Of a stretch of DNA of 64,000 bases, positions 24,398-32,797 are shown one piece after another. Below the pieces are notes generated by a model. That model did not search any database. It saw only the letters and a program-made list of their open reading frames with translations, and was not told the origin of the DNA. How positions within the stretch are numbered: position 1 is the stretch's first letter; every line of letters starts with the position of its first letter. Position numbers and translations under genes: made by a program. Location of the stretch: positions 186,001-250,000 of the forward strand of contig NZ_SZVS01000001.1 in the NCBI RefSeq assembly GCF_007670255.1, given 5' to 3'. This stretch comes from Paenarthrobacter nicotinovorans (GTDB lineage Bacteria; Actinomycetota; Actinomycetes; Actinomycetales; Micrococcaceae).

Positions 24398-26932
24398 TCA
24401 GAGCCTGTTGACGTCGGTCACGCGCACCACAGCTGTACCGTTGTCATCGGACGCCGCGAGGTCCACCTCGGCCGAGATGCCCCAGTCATGGTTTCCGGCC
24501 GGGTCGTCGAAGATCTGCCGGACCTTCCACAGCCCTGGTTCCTCGGTAATGATGAGCAATCCGGGCCCACGGGCGTCCGGTCCTGTGCCGATGTCGTCAT
24601 GTTCGTCGAAGTAATCATCCAGCACGTCCTCCCACCGCTCCGCATCCCAGCCGGCCTCGGCATCAAGTTCGCCCAGGGCGGCTGAATCCTCGTCAGCGAA
24701 CAGTTCCACCCTGCGGAACATCTCGTTCCGGACCATCACCCGGAAGGCCCGGATGTTGGACGTCAGCAGTGGTGGCGGGGGAGGCGGTGCGTCATGGGGG
24801 GTGGGCGCCAGCCCGGAGGTCAGTTCCTCCCATTCATCGAGGAGGCTGGAGTCAACCTGGCGCACCAGCTCTCCCAGCCACGCAATCAGGTCTTCAAGAT
24901 CGTCCCGCAACAAGTCCTGGGGAACGGTCTGCCGGAGTGCGCGGAATCCGTCGGCGAGGTACCGCAGGACGATACCTTCCGAGCGTGCCAGTCCATAGAA
25001 CTGGACGAACTCGCCAAAATTCATGGCACGCTCATACATGTCCCGGATGATGGATTTGGGGGCAAGCTCGAAGTCCCCAACCCATGGGGCAGCCTTCCGG
25101 TAGACCTCGAAGGCCTCGCCAAGAATCCCGGCCAACGGCATGGGGTAGGTCACTTCGTCCAGCATGGCCATGCGCTGTTCGTATTCGATCCCGTCAGCCT
25201 TCATGGCGGCGACAGCTTCCCCGCGGGCCTTCTTCTGCTGCGCGGAGAGAATCTGCCGTGGCTTCTCGAGGGTCGACTCAATCACCGACACCACGTCCAA
25301 GGCGTAGGAGGGCGACTCCGGATCCAGCAGTTCCAAGGCAGCAAGGGCGAAGGGAGACAACGGCTGGTTGAGGGCGAAGTTGGGTTGCAAATGGACTGTC
25401 AGCCGAACCGAGCGTCCTTCAGCTTCCTGCTCTTCCTCCGGAATGCGTTCAACCACCCCGGCCGCCAGCAGCTCCCGGTAGATCCCCAAGGCCTTCTTCA
25501 TAAGCCTGAGCTGGGAAGGCCGGCTTTCATGGTTTTCGCTGAGCAACCGCCGTGTTGCCTGGAAGGGGTCGCCTGGACGTTCCATGAGGTTCAGCAGCAT
25601 GGCATGTGTCACCGTGAAACTGGATGTCAACGGCTCGGGAATGGATTCCACAAGTTTCTTGAACGTCGGCTCGCCCCAGGAAACGAATCCTTCAGGCGGC
25701 TTCTTCTTCACCACTTGGCGGAGTTTTTTCTGGTCATCGCCGAACTTGGCTGTTGCCTTCGCCATGGCCTTGGTGTTCTCCACCACGTGCTCGGGTGCCT
25801 GGACTACAACGGTGCCGGCGGTGTCGTATCCGGCACGTCCGGCGCGGCCGGCAATCTGGTGGAACTCACGGGAGTTAAGCGACCTGGTGCGTACGCCGTC
25901 GTATTTGCTCAACGCGGTCAAAAGCACTGTCCTGATCGGAACATTGATGCCCACGCCCAAGGTGTCCGTACCGCAAATGACTTTCAGCAGGCCTGCTTGG
26001 GCCAGTTGCTCCACCAACCGCCGGTATTTGGGGAGCATTCCGGCGTGGTGGACGCCAATACCGTGCCGGACGAGCCTGTTCAGTGTCTTTCCGAACCCAG
26101 CGGCGAAACGGAATCCTGCGATCAACTCGGCGATGCGGTCCTTTTCGTCCCGGCTGCACATGTTGATGCTCATGAGATTCTGGGCACGCTCGATGGCCTC
26201 GGCCTGGCTGAAGTGCACCACGTAGACGGGAACCTGATTGGTGGCGAGCAACTCTTCCAGGCTCTCGTGAACCGGGGTGAGGTGGTAGTAGTAGTGGAGC
26301 GGAATGGGCCGCTCCGCCGAGCTCACCGTCGTCGTGGGACGGCCGGTCAGCTCAGTCAGGCCGGTTTCGAAGCGGGTGACATCGCCCAGGGTTGCCGACA
26401 TCAGGAGGAACTGGGCCTGGGGGAGTTCCAGGAGCGGCACCTGCCACGCCCAGCCGCGCTGCGGATCGGAGTAGAAGTGGAACTCGTCCATGATCACTGA
26501 GCCGAGTTCGGCAGTTGAGCCTTCCCGCAAAGCGATGTTGGCGAGAATCTCAGCCGTGCAGCAGATGATCGGGGCATCCTGGTTCACACCCGAGTCACCG
26601 GTGATCATGCCTACGTTCTCGGCACCGAAGATCTCGCATAAAGCGAAGAACTTCTCCGACACCAGTGCCTTGATCGGCGCCGTGTAGTAACTGCGTTGCC
26701 CGCGGGCCATGGCCTCGAAATGCGCGGCAATGGCCACCAGTGACTTACCGGATCCGGTAGGGGTGGCAAGGATGACGTTGGCGCCGGAGGCGAGCTCCAT
26801 GATCGCCTCGTCCTGGGCGGGGTACAGCTGCAGCCCGCGGCTCTCTGTCCACTCCACGAAACGTGTGTAGATATCGTCCGGGTCCAAGGGACCTGTGGCG
26901 GTGGAACCGGGAAGCTGCTCAAGAAGTTTCAT
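24398..26932 (-). CDS. Ski2-like DEAD/DEAH RNA helicase
   Basis: An 844-residue superfamily II helicase. Motif I is ATPTGSGKSLVA (about 56-67), motif II DEFH (149-152), motif III SAT (179-181) and motif VI HQIAGRAGRAGYD. The motif II residue pattern and the winged-helix-like middle resemble Ski2-type RNA helicases. The C-terminal half (about 420-844) is the region found in actinobacterial DUF3516 helicases. The role is probably RNA processing or decay. A TAAGCT -10 box (complement of 26941-26946) lies 8 bases before ATG 26932. Confidence 0.85.
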   Translation of the reverse strand: MKLLEQLPGSTATGPLDPDDIYTRFVEWTESRGLQLYPAQDEAIMELASGANVILATPTGSGKSLVAIAAHFEAMARGQRSYYTAPIKALVSEKFFALCEIFGAENVGMITGDSGVNQDAPIICCTAEILANIALREGSTAELGSVIMDEFHFYSDPQRGWAWQVPLLELPQAQFLLMSATLGDVTRFETGLTELTGRPTTTVSSAERPIPLHYYYHLTPVHESLEELLATNQVPVYVVHFSQAEAIERAQNLMSINMCSRDEKDRIAELIAGFRFAAGFGKTLNRLVRHGIGVHHAGMLPKYRRLVEQLAQAGLLKVICGTDTLGVGINVPIRTVLLTALSKYDGVRTRSLNSREFHQIAGRAGRAGYDTAGTVVVQAPEHVVENTKAMAKATAKFGDDQKKLRQVVKKKPPEGFVSWGEPTFKKLVESIPEPLTSSFTVTHAMLLNLMERPGDPFQATRRLLSENHESRPSQLRLMKKALGIYRELLAAGVVERIPEEEQEAEGRSVRLTVHLQPNFALNQPLSPFALAALELLDPESPSYALDVVSVIESTLEKPRQILSAQQKKARGEAVAAMKADGIEYEQRMAMLDEVTYPMPLAGILGEAFEVYRKAAPWVGDFELAPKSIIRDMYERAMNFGEFVQFYGLARSEGIVLRYLADGFRALRQTVPQDLLRDDLEDLIAWLGELVRQVDSSLLDEWEELTSGLAPTPHDAPPPPPPLLTSNIRAFRVMVRNEMFRRVELFADEDSAALGELDAEAGWDAERWEDVLDDYFDEHDDIGTGPDARGPGLLIITEEPGLWKVRQIFDDPAGNHDWGISAEVDLAASDDNGTAVVRVTDVNRL

Positions 26933-26940
26933 TGGTTTCC

Positions 26941-26966
26941 AGCTTAGTGCCCGGACGGTTTAGGCT
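26941..26966. promoter_or_regulatory. divergent promoters, helicase and tam
   Basis: TAAGCT on the minus strand (26941-26946) serves the helicase. TAGGCT (26961-26966) on the plus strand is a possible -10 for tam, giving a leader of about 30 bases that contains a strong ribosome-binding site. Confidence 0.45.
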
Positions 26967-27002
26967 CAGCCCAGCAGCGATGCCCGGCTCGAGGAGGCTT
27001 TT

Positions 27003-27782
27003 GTGAAGTGGGATCCGTCCAAGTACGCGGAGTTCGGCAACCATCGGGACCGGCCGTTCCAGGACCTGATAGGAAGAATCCAGGCAACGGATCCCCACCA
27101 GGTGGTGGATCTTGGGTGCGGTCCCGGGAACCTGACAGCAACCTTGGCAGAACGTTGGCCCGAGGCGCGCGTCGTGGGCCTCGATTCATCCGGCGAAATG
27201 CTCGCCAAGGCCGCCCCGCTGGCAGAAAAGTTTGGCGGGCTGGAGTTCAGGCAGGGTGATATCGCCGACTGGAGCCCGGACGGCAGAACCGACGTCGTGG
27301 TCACCAACGCGGCCCTTCAATGGGTTCCCGGACACCGGAAGATGCTTGGCGGTTGGCTTTCGGCGTTGAAGCCTGGGGCCTGGTTCGCCATGCAGGTTCC
27401 GGGGAATTTCAGCTCAGCCTCCCACTCGCTGATGCGCGAATTGGCCGAAAGCCCCCGTTGGAGGCAGCAACTGGCAGGAGTCCTCCGGCACGACGGCGTT
27501 GTCGGCACTCCTGCGGACTACTTGGGCATCATGCTCGACGCCGGCTGCTCGGCTGACGCTTGGGAGACCACCTACCTGCAGGTACTGCAAGGCGAGGACC
27601 CGGTGCTGGAATGGGTGAGGGGGACAGGACTTCGCCCAGTCCTGGCTGTCTTGACGGCTCCCGAGGCGGCCGCCTTCGAAAAGGAGTACGCGGCGTTGCT
27701 TCGCGAGGCGTACCCGCCAACAGGCCACGGAACGGTGTACCCCTTCCGTCGAATTTTCGCGGTTGCGAGGAAAAACGCGTGA
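27003..27782 (+). CDS. tam: trans-aconitate 2-methyltransferase
   Basis: A 259-residue SAM-dependent methyltransferase. Motif I is VVDLGCGPGNLTATLA (about 34-49), followed by VVGLDSSGEML and the post-motif NAALQWVPGH (about 101-110) typical of Tam. The enzyme methylates trans-aconitate, an inhibitor formed from cis-aconitate, using S-adenosylmethionine in the cytosol. The start is GTG 27003, fixed by the strong GAGGAGG box at 26991-26997. Confidence 0.88.
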   Translation: MKWDPSKYAEFGNHRDRPFQDLIGRIQATDPHQVVDLGCGPGNLTATLAERWPEARVVGLDSSGEMLAKAAPLAEKFGGLEFRQGDIADWSPDGRTDVVVTNAALQWVPGHRKMLGGWLSALKPGAWFAMQVPGNFSSASHSLMRELAESPRWRQQLAGVLRHDGVVGTPADYLGIMLDAGCSADAWETTYLQVLQGEDPVLEWVRGTGLRPVLAVLTAPEAAAFEKEYAALLREAYPPTGHGTVYPFRRIFAVARKNA

Positions 27783-27865
27783 GTGGTCAATCATTTGTGC
27801 GCGGAACGGGGTTCGTACGCCGGCATGGCTTGTTCGGCGGGGATGGCGCTGGTCTAATTCTCGGC

Positions 27866-27934
27866 ATGGACCAAGGACGTAATCCAGATCGACCACCATT
27901 GGTGGCTCCAGCGCCTTCCGGGAGCTCGTTGTGA
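27866..27934 (+). CDS. candidate 22-residue upstream peptide of gntR
   Basis: A short ORF beginning MDQGRNPDRPPLVAPAP whose TGA stop overlaps the gntR GTG start (GTGA). TAATTC at 27855-27860, an imperfect -10 box, lies 5 bases before its ATG. The overlap suggests that translation of this peptide feeds or regulates gntR. It could be a chance ORF. Confidence 0.3.
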   Translation: MDQGRNPDRPPLVAPAPSGSSL

Positions 27935-28311
27935 CTCCCGCAGGGGAGTTCCCGGGAAATTGGCGGCCCAATGCCGGAAGCGCTGTGGCGCTTTTTGAGC
28001 AGTTAAGGCTCCGGATCATCGAACTCGCTGACTCAGGGTCCCTTGCGGTGGGATCGAAGCTTCCGCCGGTTCGGAACCTGGCAGGGATACTCGACGTGGC
28101 CCCGCACACGGTGGCGCGCGCCTACAAGGAACTTGAAGCTGCCGGGGTTGTTGCGACGCACGGCCGCAACGGAACTGTGGTCTGCGCCAGGGACGACCGT
28201 TGGGGTGCTCTGGCCGAGGTCGCTGCGCAGTACGCGGCCGCCGCCAAGGCCCAGGGCGCTTCCTTCGCGGAAGCCGTACAGCTTTTTGCCGCTGCGTACG
28301 ACGCCGATTGA
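27931..28311 (+). CDS. short GntR/YtrA-type regulator
   Basis: A 126-residue protein with an N-terminal winged helix of the GntR family: LFEQLRLRIIELADSGSLAVG then KLPPVRNLAGILDVAPHTVARAYKEL, shown here in two parts of about residues 21-41 and 43-68. The short helical C-terminus lacks a large ligand domain, as in YtrA-type repressors of ABC or membrane genes. Start GTG 27931 overlaps the upstream short ORF. No obvious target operon is adjacent. A palindrome lies just past the stop. Confidence 0.82.
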   Translation: MTPAGEFPGNWRPNAGSAVALFEQLRLRIIELADSGSLAVGSKLPPVRNLAGILDVAPHTVARAYKELEAAGVVATHGRNGTVVCARDDRWGALAEVAAQYAAAAKAQGASFAEAVQLFAAAYDAD

Positions 28312-28323
28312 TACCGATCGGTA
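28312..28323. promoter_or_regulatory. 12-bp palindrome between gntR and uvrA
   Basis: TACCGATCGGTA is a perfect palindrome beginning right at the end of the gntR stop codon, 24 bases before the LexA box. It could be an operator for GntR or part of uvrA control. Confidence 0.35.
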
Positions 28324-28347
28324 GCATGTGAGGCACGACATGGAAAT

Positions 28348-28370
28348 TCGAAGAAGTTTTCGATTAGCAT
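28348..28370 (+). promoter_or_regulatory. uvrA promoter with LexA (SOS) box
   Basis: TCGAAGAAGTTTTCGA (28348-28363) matches the Gram-positive LexA consensus TCGAAC-N4-GTTCGA at 10 of 12 fixed positions. It ends one base before the -10 TAGCAT (28365-28370), which is 6 bases before GTG 28377. LexA would occlude the promoter until DNA damage. Confidence 0.75.
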
Positions 28371-28376
28371 TGGTGG

Positions 28377-31304
28377 GTGCCCAAAGCCTTAGCTGAAGAT
28401 GCAGCCATCGATTCCCTGAACAGCGCTTCCGTCGTTTCTGATAACAAGCCAGCCAAGCCGGATCTCTCACGGCTGGTAGTCAAGGGCGCCCGGGAGCACA
28501 ATCTGCGCAACGTGGATCTGGACCTCCCGCGCGACGCCATGATCGTCTTTACAGGACTTTCCGGCTCGGGCAAGTCGTCCCTTGCGTTCGACACCATTTT
28601 TGCCGAAGGCCAGCGCAGGTACGTCGAGTCATTGTCCGCGTACGCCCGCCAATTCCTGGGCCAGGTGGACAAGCCCGATGTCGACTTCATCGAAGGCCTC
28701 TCGCCCGCAGTGTCGATCGACCAGAAGTCCACCAGCAAGAACCCACGATCCACAGTGGGCACCATCACCGAAATCTACGACTACATGCGGTTGCTGTGGG
28801 CGCGCGTTGGACGCCCGCATTGCCCAGTTTGTGGCGAGCCCATTACGCGGCAGACGCCCCAGCAGATCGTAGACCAGTTGCTGGAACTTGAAGCCGGTAC
28901 CCGCTTCCAGGTTCTTGCCCCGGTGGTTCGTGGCCGCAAGGGTGAATTTGTCGACCTCTTCAAGGAGCTGACAGCCAAGGGCTACTCCCGTGCCCGGGTG
29001 GACGGCGAGCTTGTCCAGCTGAGCGATCCCCCCAAATTGGGCAAGCAGTTCAAGCACACCATCGAGGTCGTAGTTGACCGCCTGGTGGTAAAGGATGAGA
29101 TCAGCCAACGCCTCACCGACTCTGTAGAGACCGCCCTTGGACTGGCCGAAGGCCGCGTCCTGGTGGAATTCGTTGATCTCGACGCCGAGGACCCGGCACG
29201 AATCAGGGCCTTCTCGGAAAATCTGGCCTGCCCGAACGAACACCCCTTGGCCATCGATGAAATCGAGCCCCGGTCCTTCTCCTTCAACAACCCCTTCGGT
29301 GCCTGCTCCGCCTGCAGCGGCATTGGAACCAAGCTTGAGGTTGATGAAGAACTGATCGTCCCCAACCCTGAGCTTTCCTTGGGTGAAGGTGCCATTGCAC
29401 CGTGGTCACTGGGCACAGCCACCACTGAGTACTGGAACCGTCTGCTGGAAGGTCTCGCGCAGGAACTCGGTTTCTCCATGAAGACGCCATGGGAAAAGCT
29501 TCCCAAGGACGTCAGGAACACAGTGCTGCATGGCAAGGACCACAAGGTTGTTGTCCAGTACCGCAACCGATTTGGACGCGAGCGGAAGTACAGCACCGGT
29601 TTCGAAGGCGCCATCCAGTACGTTCACCGCAAGCACGGTGAAACGGACTCGGATTGGGCCCGCGACCGGTACGAAGAATACATGCGCCAAATTCCGTGCC
29701 CGGAGTGCAACGGTGCCCGCCTGAACCCGGCATCGCTGTCCGTGTTGATCAACGGAAAGTCGATTGCCGAAGTTGCTGCCCTTCCCATGCGGGAATGCGC
29801 GGAATTCCTGGGCAGCCTGACCCTGACAAACCGGGAAGCGCAGATCGCCAACCAGGTCTTGAAGGAAATCCAGGCCCGCCTGACGTTCCTTCTTGACGTC
29901 GGCCTGGAGTACCTCAACCTCGAACGGCCATCCGGTACGCTCTCCGGTGGCGAGGCACAGCGTATCCGTCTTGCCACCCAGATCGGGTCAGGATTGGTGG
30001 GCGTCCTTTACGTCCTGGATGAACCCTCCATCGGGCTGCACCAGCGCGACAACCGCCGGCTTATTGAGACACTGACCCGGCTTCGGGATCTTGGCAACAC
30101 CCTCATCGTGGTCGAACACGACGAAGACACCATTCATGAGGCCGACTGGGTGGTCGACATCGGACCGGGTGCCGGCGAGCACGGAGGCCAGGTGGTTCAC
30201 TCCGGCACCTACAAGGAACTCCTCGACAACACGAAGTCCCTGACCGGTGACTACCTCGCCGGCCGTCGGAAGATCGATGTTCCTGCCAAACGCCGCAAGT
30301 ATGACAAGAAGCGCGAGCTGAAGGTTGTTGGCGCCCGCGAGAACAATCTCAACAACGTCGACGCGACTTTCCCCCTGGGGCTCTTCACGGCTGTGACAGG
30401 GGTCAGCGGCTCGGGCAAATCCACTCTCGTCAACGAGATTCTCTACAAGGTCCTTGCCAATAAGCTCAACGGCGCAAAGCAGGTGGCGGGCCGCCACCGC
30501 TCAGTAGCGGGCCTTGAGCATCTGGACAAGGTTGTGCACGTCGACCAGAGTCCCATTGGGCGCACACCGCGTTCCAACCCGGCAACCTACACCGGCGTCT
30601 TTGACAACATTCGCAAGCTTTTCGCGGAGACCACCGAGGCAAAGGTACGTGGTTACCAGCCAGGCCGGTTCTCGTTCAACGTCAAGGGTGGCCGCTGCGA
30701 AGCATGTTCAGGCGACGGCACGCTGAAGATTGAAATGAACTTCCTGCCGGATGTCTACGTTCCATGCGAGGTCTGCCACGGTGCGCGCTACAACCGTGAG
30801 ACGTTGGAGGTGCACTACAAGGGCAAGACCATCGCGGACGTCCTCAATATGCCCATCGAAGAGGGGGCGGAATTCTTTGCTGCCTTCACTCCGATCGCCC
30901 GGCACTTGAACACCCTGGTGGATGTGGGACTTGGCTATGTCCGGCTCGGCCAGCCTGCCACCACGCTTTCCGGTGGCGAGGCACAGCGCGTGAAGCTCGC
31001 AGCAGAGCTCCAGAAGCGTTCCAACGGCCGCAGCATCTACGTACTGGACGAGCCCACCACCGGTTTGCACTTCGAAGACATCAGGAAGTTGCTCATGGTC
31101 CTTCAGGGCTTGGTGGACAAGGGCAACACCGTCATCACCATCGAGCACAACCTGGATGTCATCAAATCGGCCGACTGGATCGTGGACCTCGGTCCCAACG
31201 GCGGTTCCGGCGGCGGACGAATCGTCGCGACCGGAACGCCGGAGCAAGTCGCCAAATCCACCGAGAGCCACACTGCGACTTTCCTCGCGGAAATTCTGGG
31301 GTAG
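28377..31304 (+). CDS. uvrA: excinuclease ABC subunit A
   Basis: The 975-residue damage-sensing ATPase of nucleotide excision repair. It has two ABC modules, with Walker A sites GLSGSGKSS (about 59-67) and GVSGSGKST (about 675-683). Each carries an LSGGEAQR signature, followed by [14 protein letters not shown] in the first and [14 protein letters not shown] in the second. Zinc-binding CxxC pairs occur at [22 protein letters not shown] and [10 protein letters not shown]. It loads UvrB onto lesions. The start is GTG 28377; the promoter shows SOS control. Confidence 0.97.
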   Translation: MPKALAEDAAIDSLNSASVVSDNKPAKPDLSRLVVKGAREHNLRNVDLDLPRDAMIVFTGLSGSGKSSLAFDTIFAEGQRRYVESLSAYARQFLGQVDKPDVDFIEGLSPAVSIDQKSTSKNPRSTVGTITEIYDYMRLLWARVGRPHCPVCGEPITRQTPQQIVDQLLELEAGTRFQVLAPVVRGRKGEFVDLFKELTAKGYSRARVDGELVQLSDPPKLGKQFKHTIEVVVDRLVVKDEISQRLTDSVETALGLAEGRVLVEFVDLDAEDPARIRAFSENLACPNEHPLAIDEIEPRSFSFNNPFGACSACSGIGTKLEVDEELIVPNPELSLGEGAIAPWSLGTATTEYWNRLLEGLAQELGFSMKTPWEKLPKDVRNTVLHGKDHKVVVQYRNRFGRERKYSTGFEGAIQYVHRKHGETDSDWARDRYEEYMRQIPCPECNGARLNPASLSVLINGKSIAEVAALPMRECAEFLGSLTLTNREAQIANQVLKEIQARLTFLLDVGLEYLNLERPSGTLSGGEAQRIRLATQIGSGLVGVLYVLDEPSIGLHQRDNRRLIETLTRLRDLGNTLIVVEHDEDTIHEADWVVDIGPGAGEHGGQVVHSGTYKELLDNTKSLTGDYLAGRRKIDVPAKRRKYDKKRELKVVGARENNLNNVDATFPLGLFTAVTGVSGSGKSTLVNEILYKVLANKLNGAKQVAGRHRSVAGLEHLDKVVHVDQSPIGRTPRSNPATYTGVFDNIRKLFAETTEAKVRGYQPGRFSFNVKGGRCEACSGDGTLKIEMNFLPDVYVPCEVCHGARYNRETLEVHYKGKTIADVLNMPIEEGAEFFAAFTPIARHLNTLVDVGLGYVRLGQPATTLSGGEAQRVKLAAELQKRSNGRSIYVLDEPTTGLHFEDIRKLLMVLQGLVDKGNTVITIEHNLDVIKSADWIVDLGPNGGSGGGRIVATGTPEQVAKSTESHTATFLAEILG

Positions 31305-31314
31305 AAGTATTCCG

Positions 31315-31347
31315 GTAGCGGCATGCGAGTTTCAGGCATGCCGCTAC
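31315..31347 (+). terminator. hairpin after uvrA
   Basis: A perfect 12-bp stem GTAGCGGCATGC (31315-31326) / GCATGCCGCTAC (31336-31347) with a 9-base loop, 11 bases past the uvrA stop. There is no clear T-run, so termination may be incomplete. Confidence 0.6.
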
Positions 31348-31366
31348 TCGTGAGAAACTAACCCTC

Positions 31367-32083
31367 GTGACTCAAACAAAGGTGCCCGTAATATTCGATC
31401 TGGACGGCACCCTTGTCGATCCTGCCGGCGGTATCACCGGAGGCATTTCGGCCGCCCTCCGCGAAATGGGCCTTCCCGTGCCCGAACAAGCCGTCCTGAA
31501 TTCGATGGTGGGTCCCAAGCTCAGCGATTCCCTTCTGAACCTGGCAGGCGTTCCCGCCGCCGTCGTGGATGAAACCATTGAGCGCTACCGACGCCACTAC
31601 AAAGAAACCGGTATAGGGCAAAGCAAGCTGTACCCGGGAATCTTCGAACTCCTCGAGTACTTTGCAGAAGCTGGGCGCCCGGTGGCCGTAGCGACGCAGA
31701 AACCGCAGTCCATTGCGCGCCTGGTCCTGGAGCACCATCGGATTGCTGATTTCTATGTTTCGATCAGAGGCGCGGCCGATGACGAGTCAATTGGAGCCAA
31801 TACAGCTCCGGGCAAGGTCGAGATAGTTGGCGCTGCACTCGCCGACCTGCGGTCGCAGCCGGCAGTCATGGTGGGGGACCGGTACCAGGATGTTGCAGGC
31901 GCCATGGCCAATGGCTTGGACTGCATAGGTGTCAGCTGGGGCTTCGCGCCAGAGGGTGAACTCGAAGATGCCGGCGCTGTGGCGGTAGTAAAGACTGCCT
32001 CGGAACTGCGTACGCGAATTGAAGAACTTGATGCTGTCCGCGCGACGGCCCTTAGCGAGGTACAAAACGATGGCAGTCTTTGA
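31367..32083 (+). CDS. HAD-family hydrolase, phosphoglycolate phosphatase-like
   Basis: A 238-residue HAD phosphatase with motif I FDLDGTLVDPAGG (about 9-21), motif II VAVATQKP (about 107-114), and motif IV VMVGDRYQDVAGA (about 167-179). The helical cap sits between motifs I and II, as in Gph/PpaX enzymes. The substrate may be phosphoglycolate or another small phosphate ester. Start GTG 31367 has no clear ribosome-binding site. The 3' end overlaps plsC by 14 bases, so the two are coupled. Confidence 0.85.
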   Translation: MTQTKVPVIFDLDGTLVDPAGGITGGISAALREMGLPVPEQAVLNSMVGPKLSDSLLNLAGVPAAVVDETIERYRRHYKETGIGQSKLYPGIFELLEYFAEAGRPVAVATQKPQSIARLVLEHHRIADFYVSIRGAADDESIGANTAPGKVEIVGAALADLRSQPAVMVGDRYQDVAGAMANGLDCIGVSWGFAPEGELEDAGAVAVVKTASELRTRIEELDAVRATALSEVQNDGSL

Positions 32084-32738
32084 TGCGATCCGGTGGACAA
32101 CCCGTGGACTGATTTCCTCCACCTGCCGGCCAACGGTCATCGGCTTGGAGAACGTCCCCAAAAGCGGCCCTTTTATCGTGGCTCCGAACCATCTTTCCTT
32201 TCTTGACAGCGTGATCGTGCAAGCGCTCATGCCTCGGCCTGTTGCGTTTTTTGCCAAGGCCGAGTACTTCACCACCAAGGGCGTCAAAGGCGCCGTGATG
32301 AAGTCGTTCTTTGAGGCAGTAGGGTCCATTCCCGTGGAGCGCGGCGAGCAGGCAGCCAGTGTGCAGGCCCTCAAGACACTTCTGGATATTCTTGAATCCG
32401 GAAAAGGCATCGGAATTTATCCTGAAGGCACCAGGTCCCGGGATGGAATTCTCTACCGGGGCCGGACGGGGGTCGGCTGGCTGGCATTGACCACGGGAGC
32501 GCCTGTTATTCCTGTCGGTCTCATCGGCACGGAGAAACTGCAGCCGGCGGACAAGAACGCCGTGCGGCCCCAGCACTTCACCATGAAGGTCGGCGAGCCT
32601 CTGTACTTTGAAAAGACAGGACCGGACCATTCCCTCCCGGCACGCCGGGAAGTCACGGACAAGATCATGGACGCCATTGCCTTGCTCACCGGGCAGGAAC
32701 GTTCCGGGAGCTACAACCAGAGCAAGTCGGTGGACTAG
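32070..32738 (+). CDS. plsC: 1-acylglycerol-3-phosphate O-acyltransferase
   Basis: A 222-residue PlsC-type acyltransferase that makes phosphatidic acid at the membrane face. The catalytic motif NHLSFLDS (about 40-47) and the phosphate-binding motif YPEGTRSRDG (about 116-125) are intact, and GLIGTEKLQP is the fourth block. I chose ATG 32070, preceded by GCGAGG at 32055-32060; it overlaps the HAD phosphatase gene. Other lysophospholipid acceptors are possible. Confidence 0.88.
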   Translation: MAVFDAIRWTTRGLISSTCRPTVIGLENVPKSGPFIVAPNHLSFLDSVIVQALMPRPVAFFAKAEYFTTKGVKGAVMKSFFEAVGSIPVERGEQAASVQALKTLLDILESGKGIGIYPEGTRSRDGILYRGRTGVGWLALTTGAPVIPVGLIGTEKLQPADKNAVRPQHFTMKVGEPLYFEKTGPDHSLPARREVTDKIMDAIALLTGQERSGSYNQSKSVD

Positions 32739-32785
32739 GGCCTCGTCGCCTGCTGTCCGCGCACGTGGGAGCCGGTGCGGTTCAC

Positions 32786-32791
32786 TAGACT
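32786..32791 (+). promoter_or_regulatory. uvrC -10 box
   Basis: TAGACT ends 6 bases before the uvrC GTG with no ribosome-binding site between, so a leaderless transcript is likely. No LexA box is visible here. Confidence 0.55.
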
Positions 32792-32797
32792 GGATCT

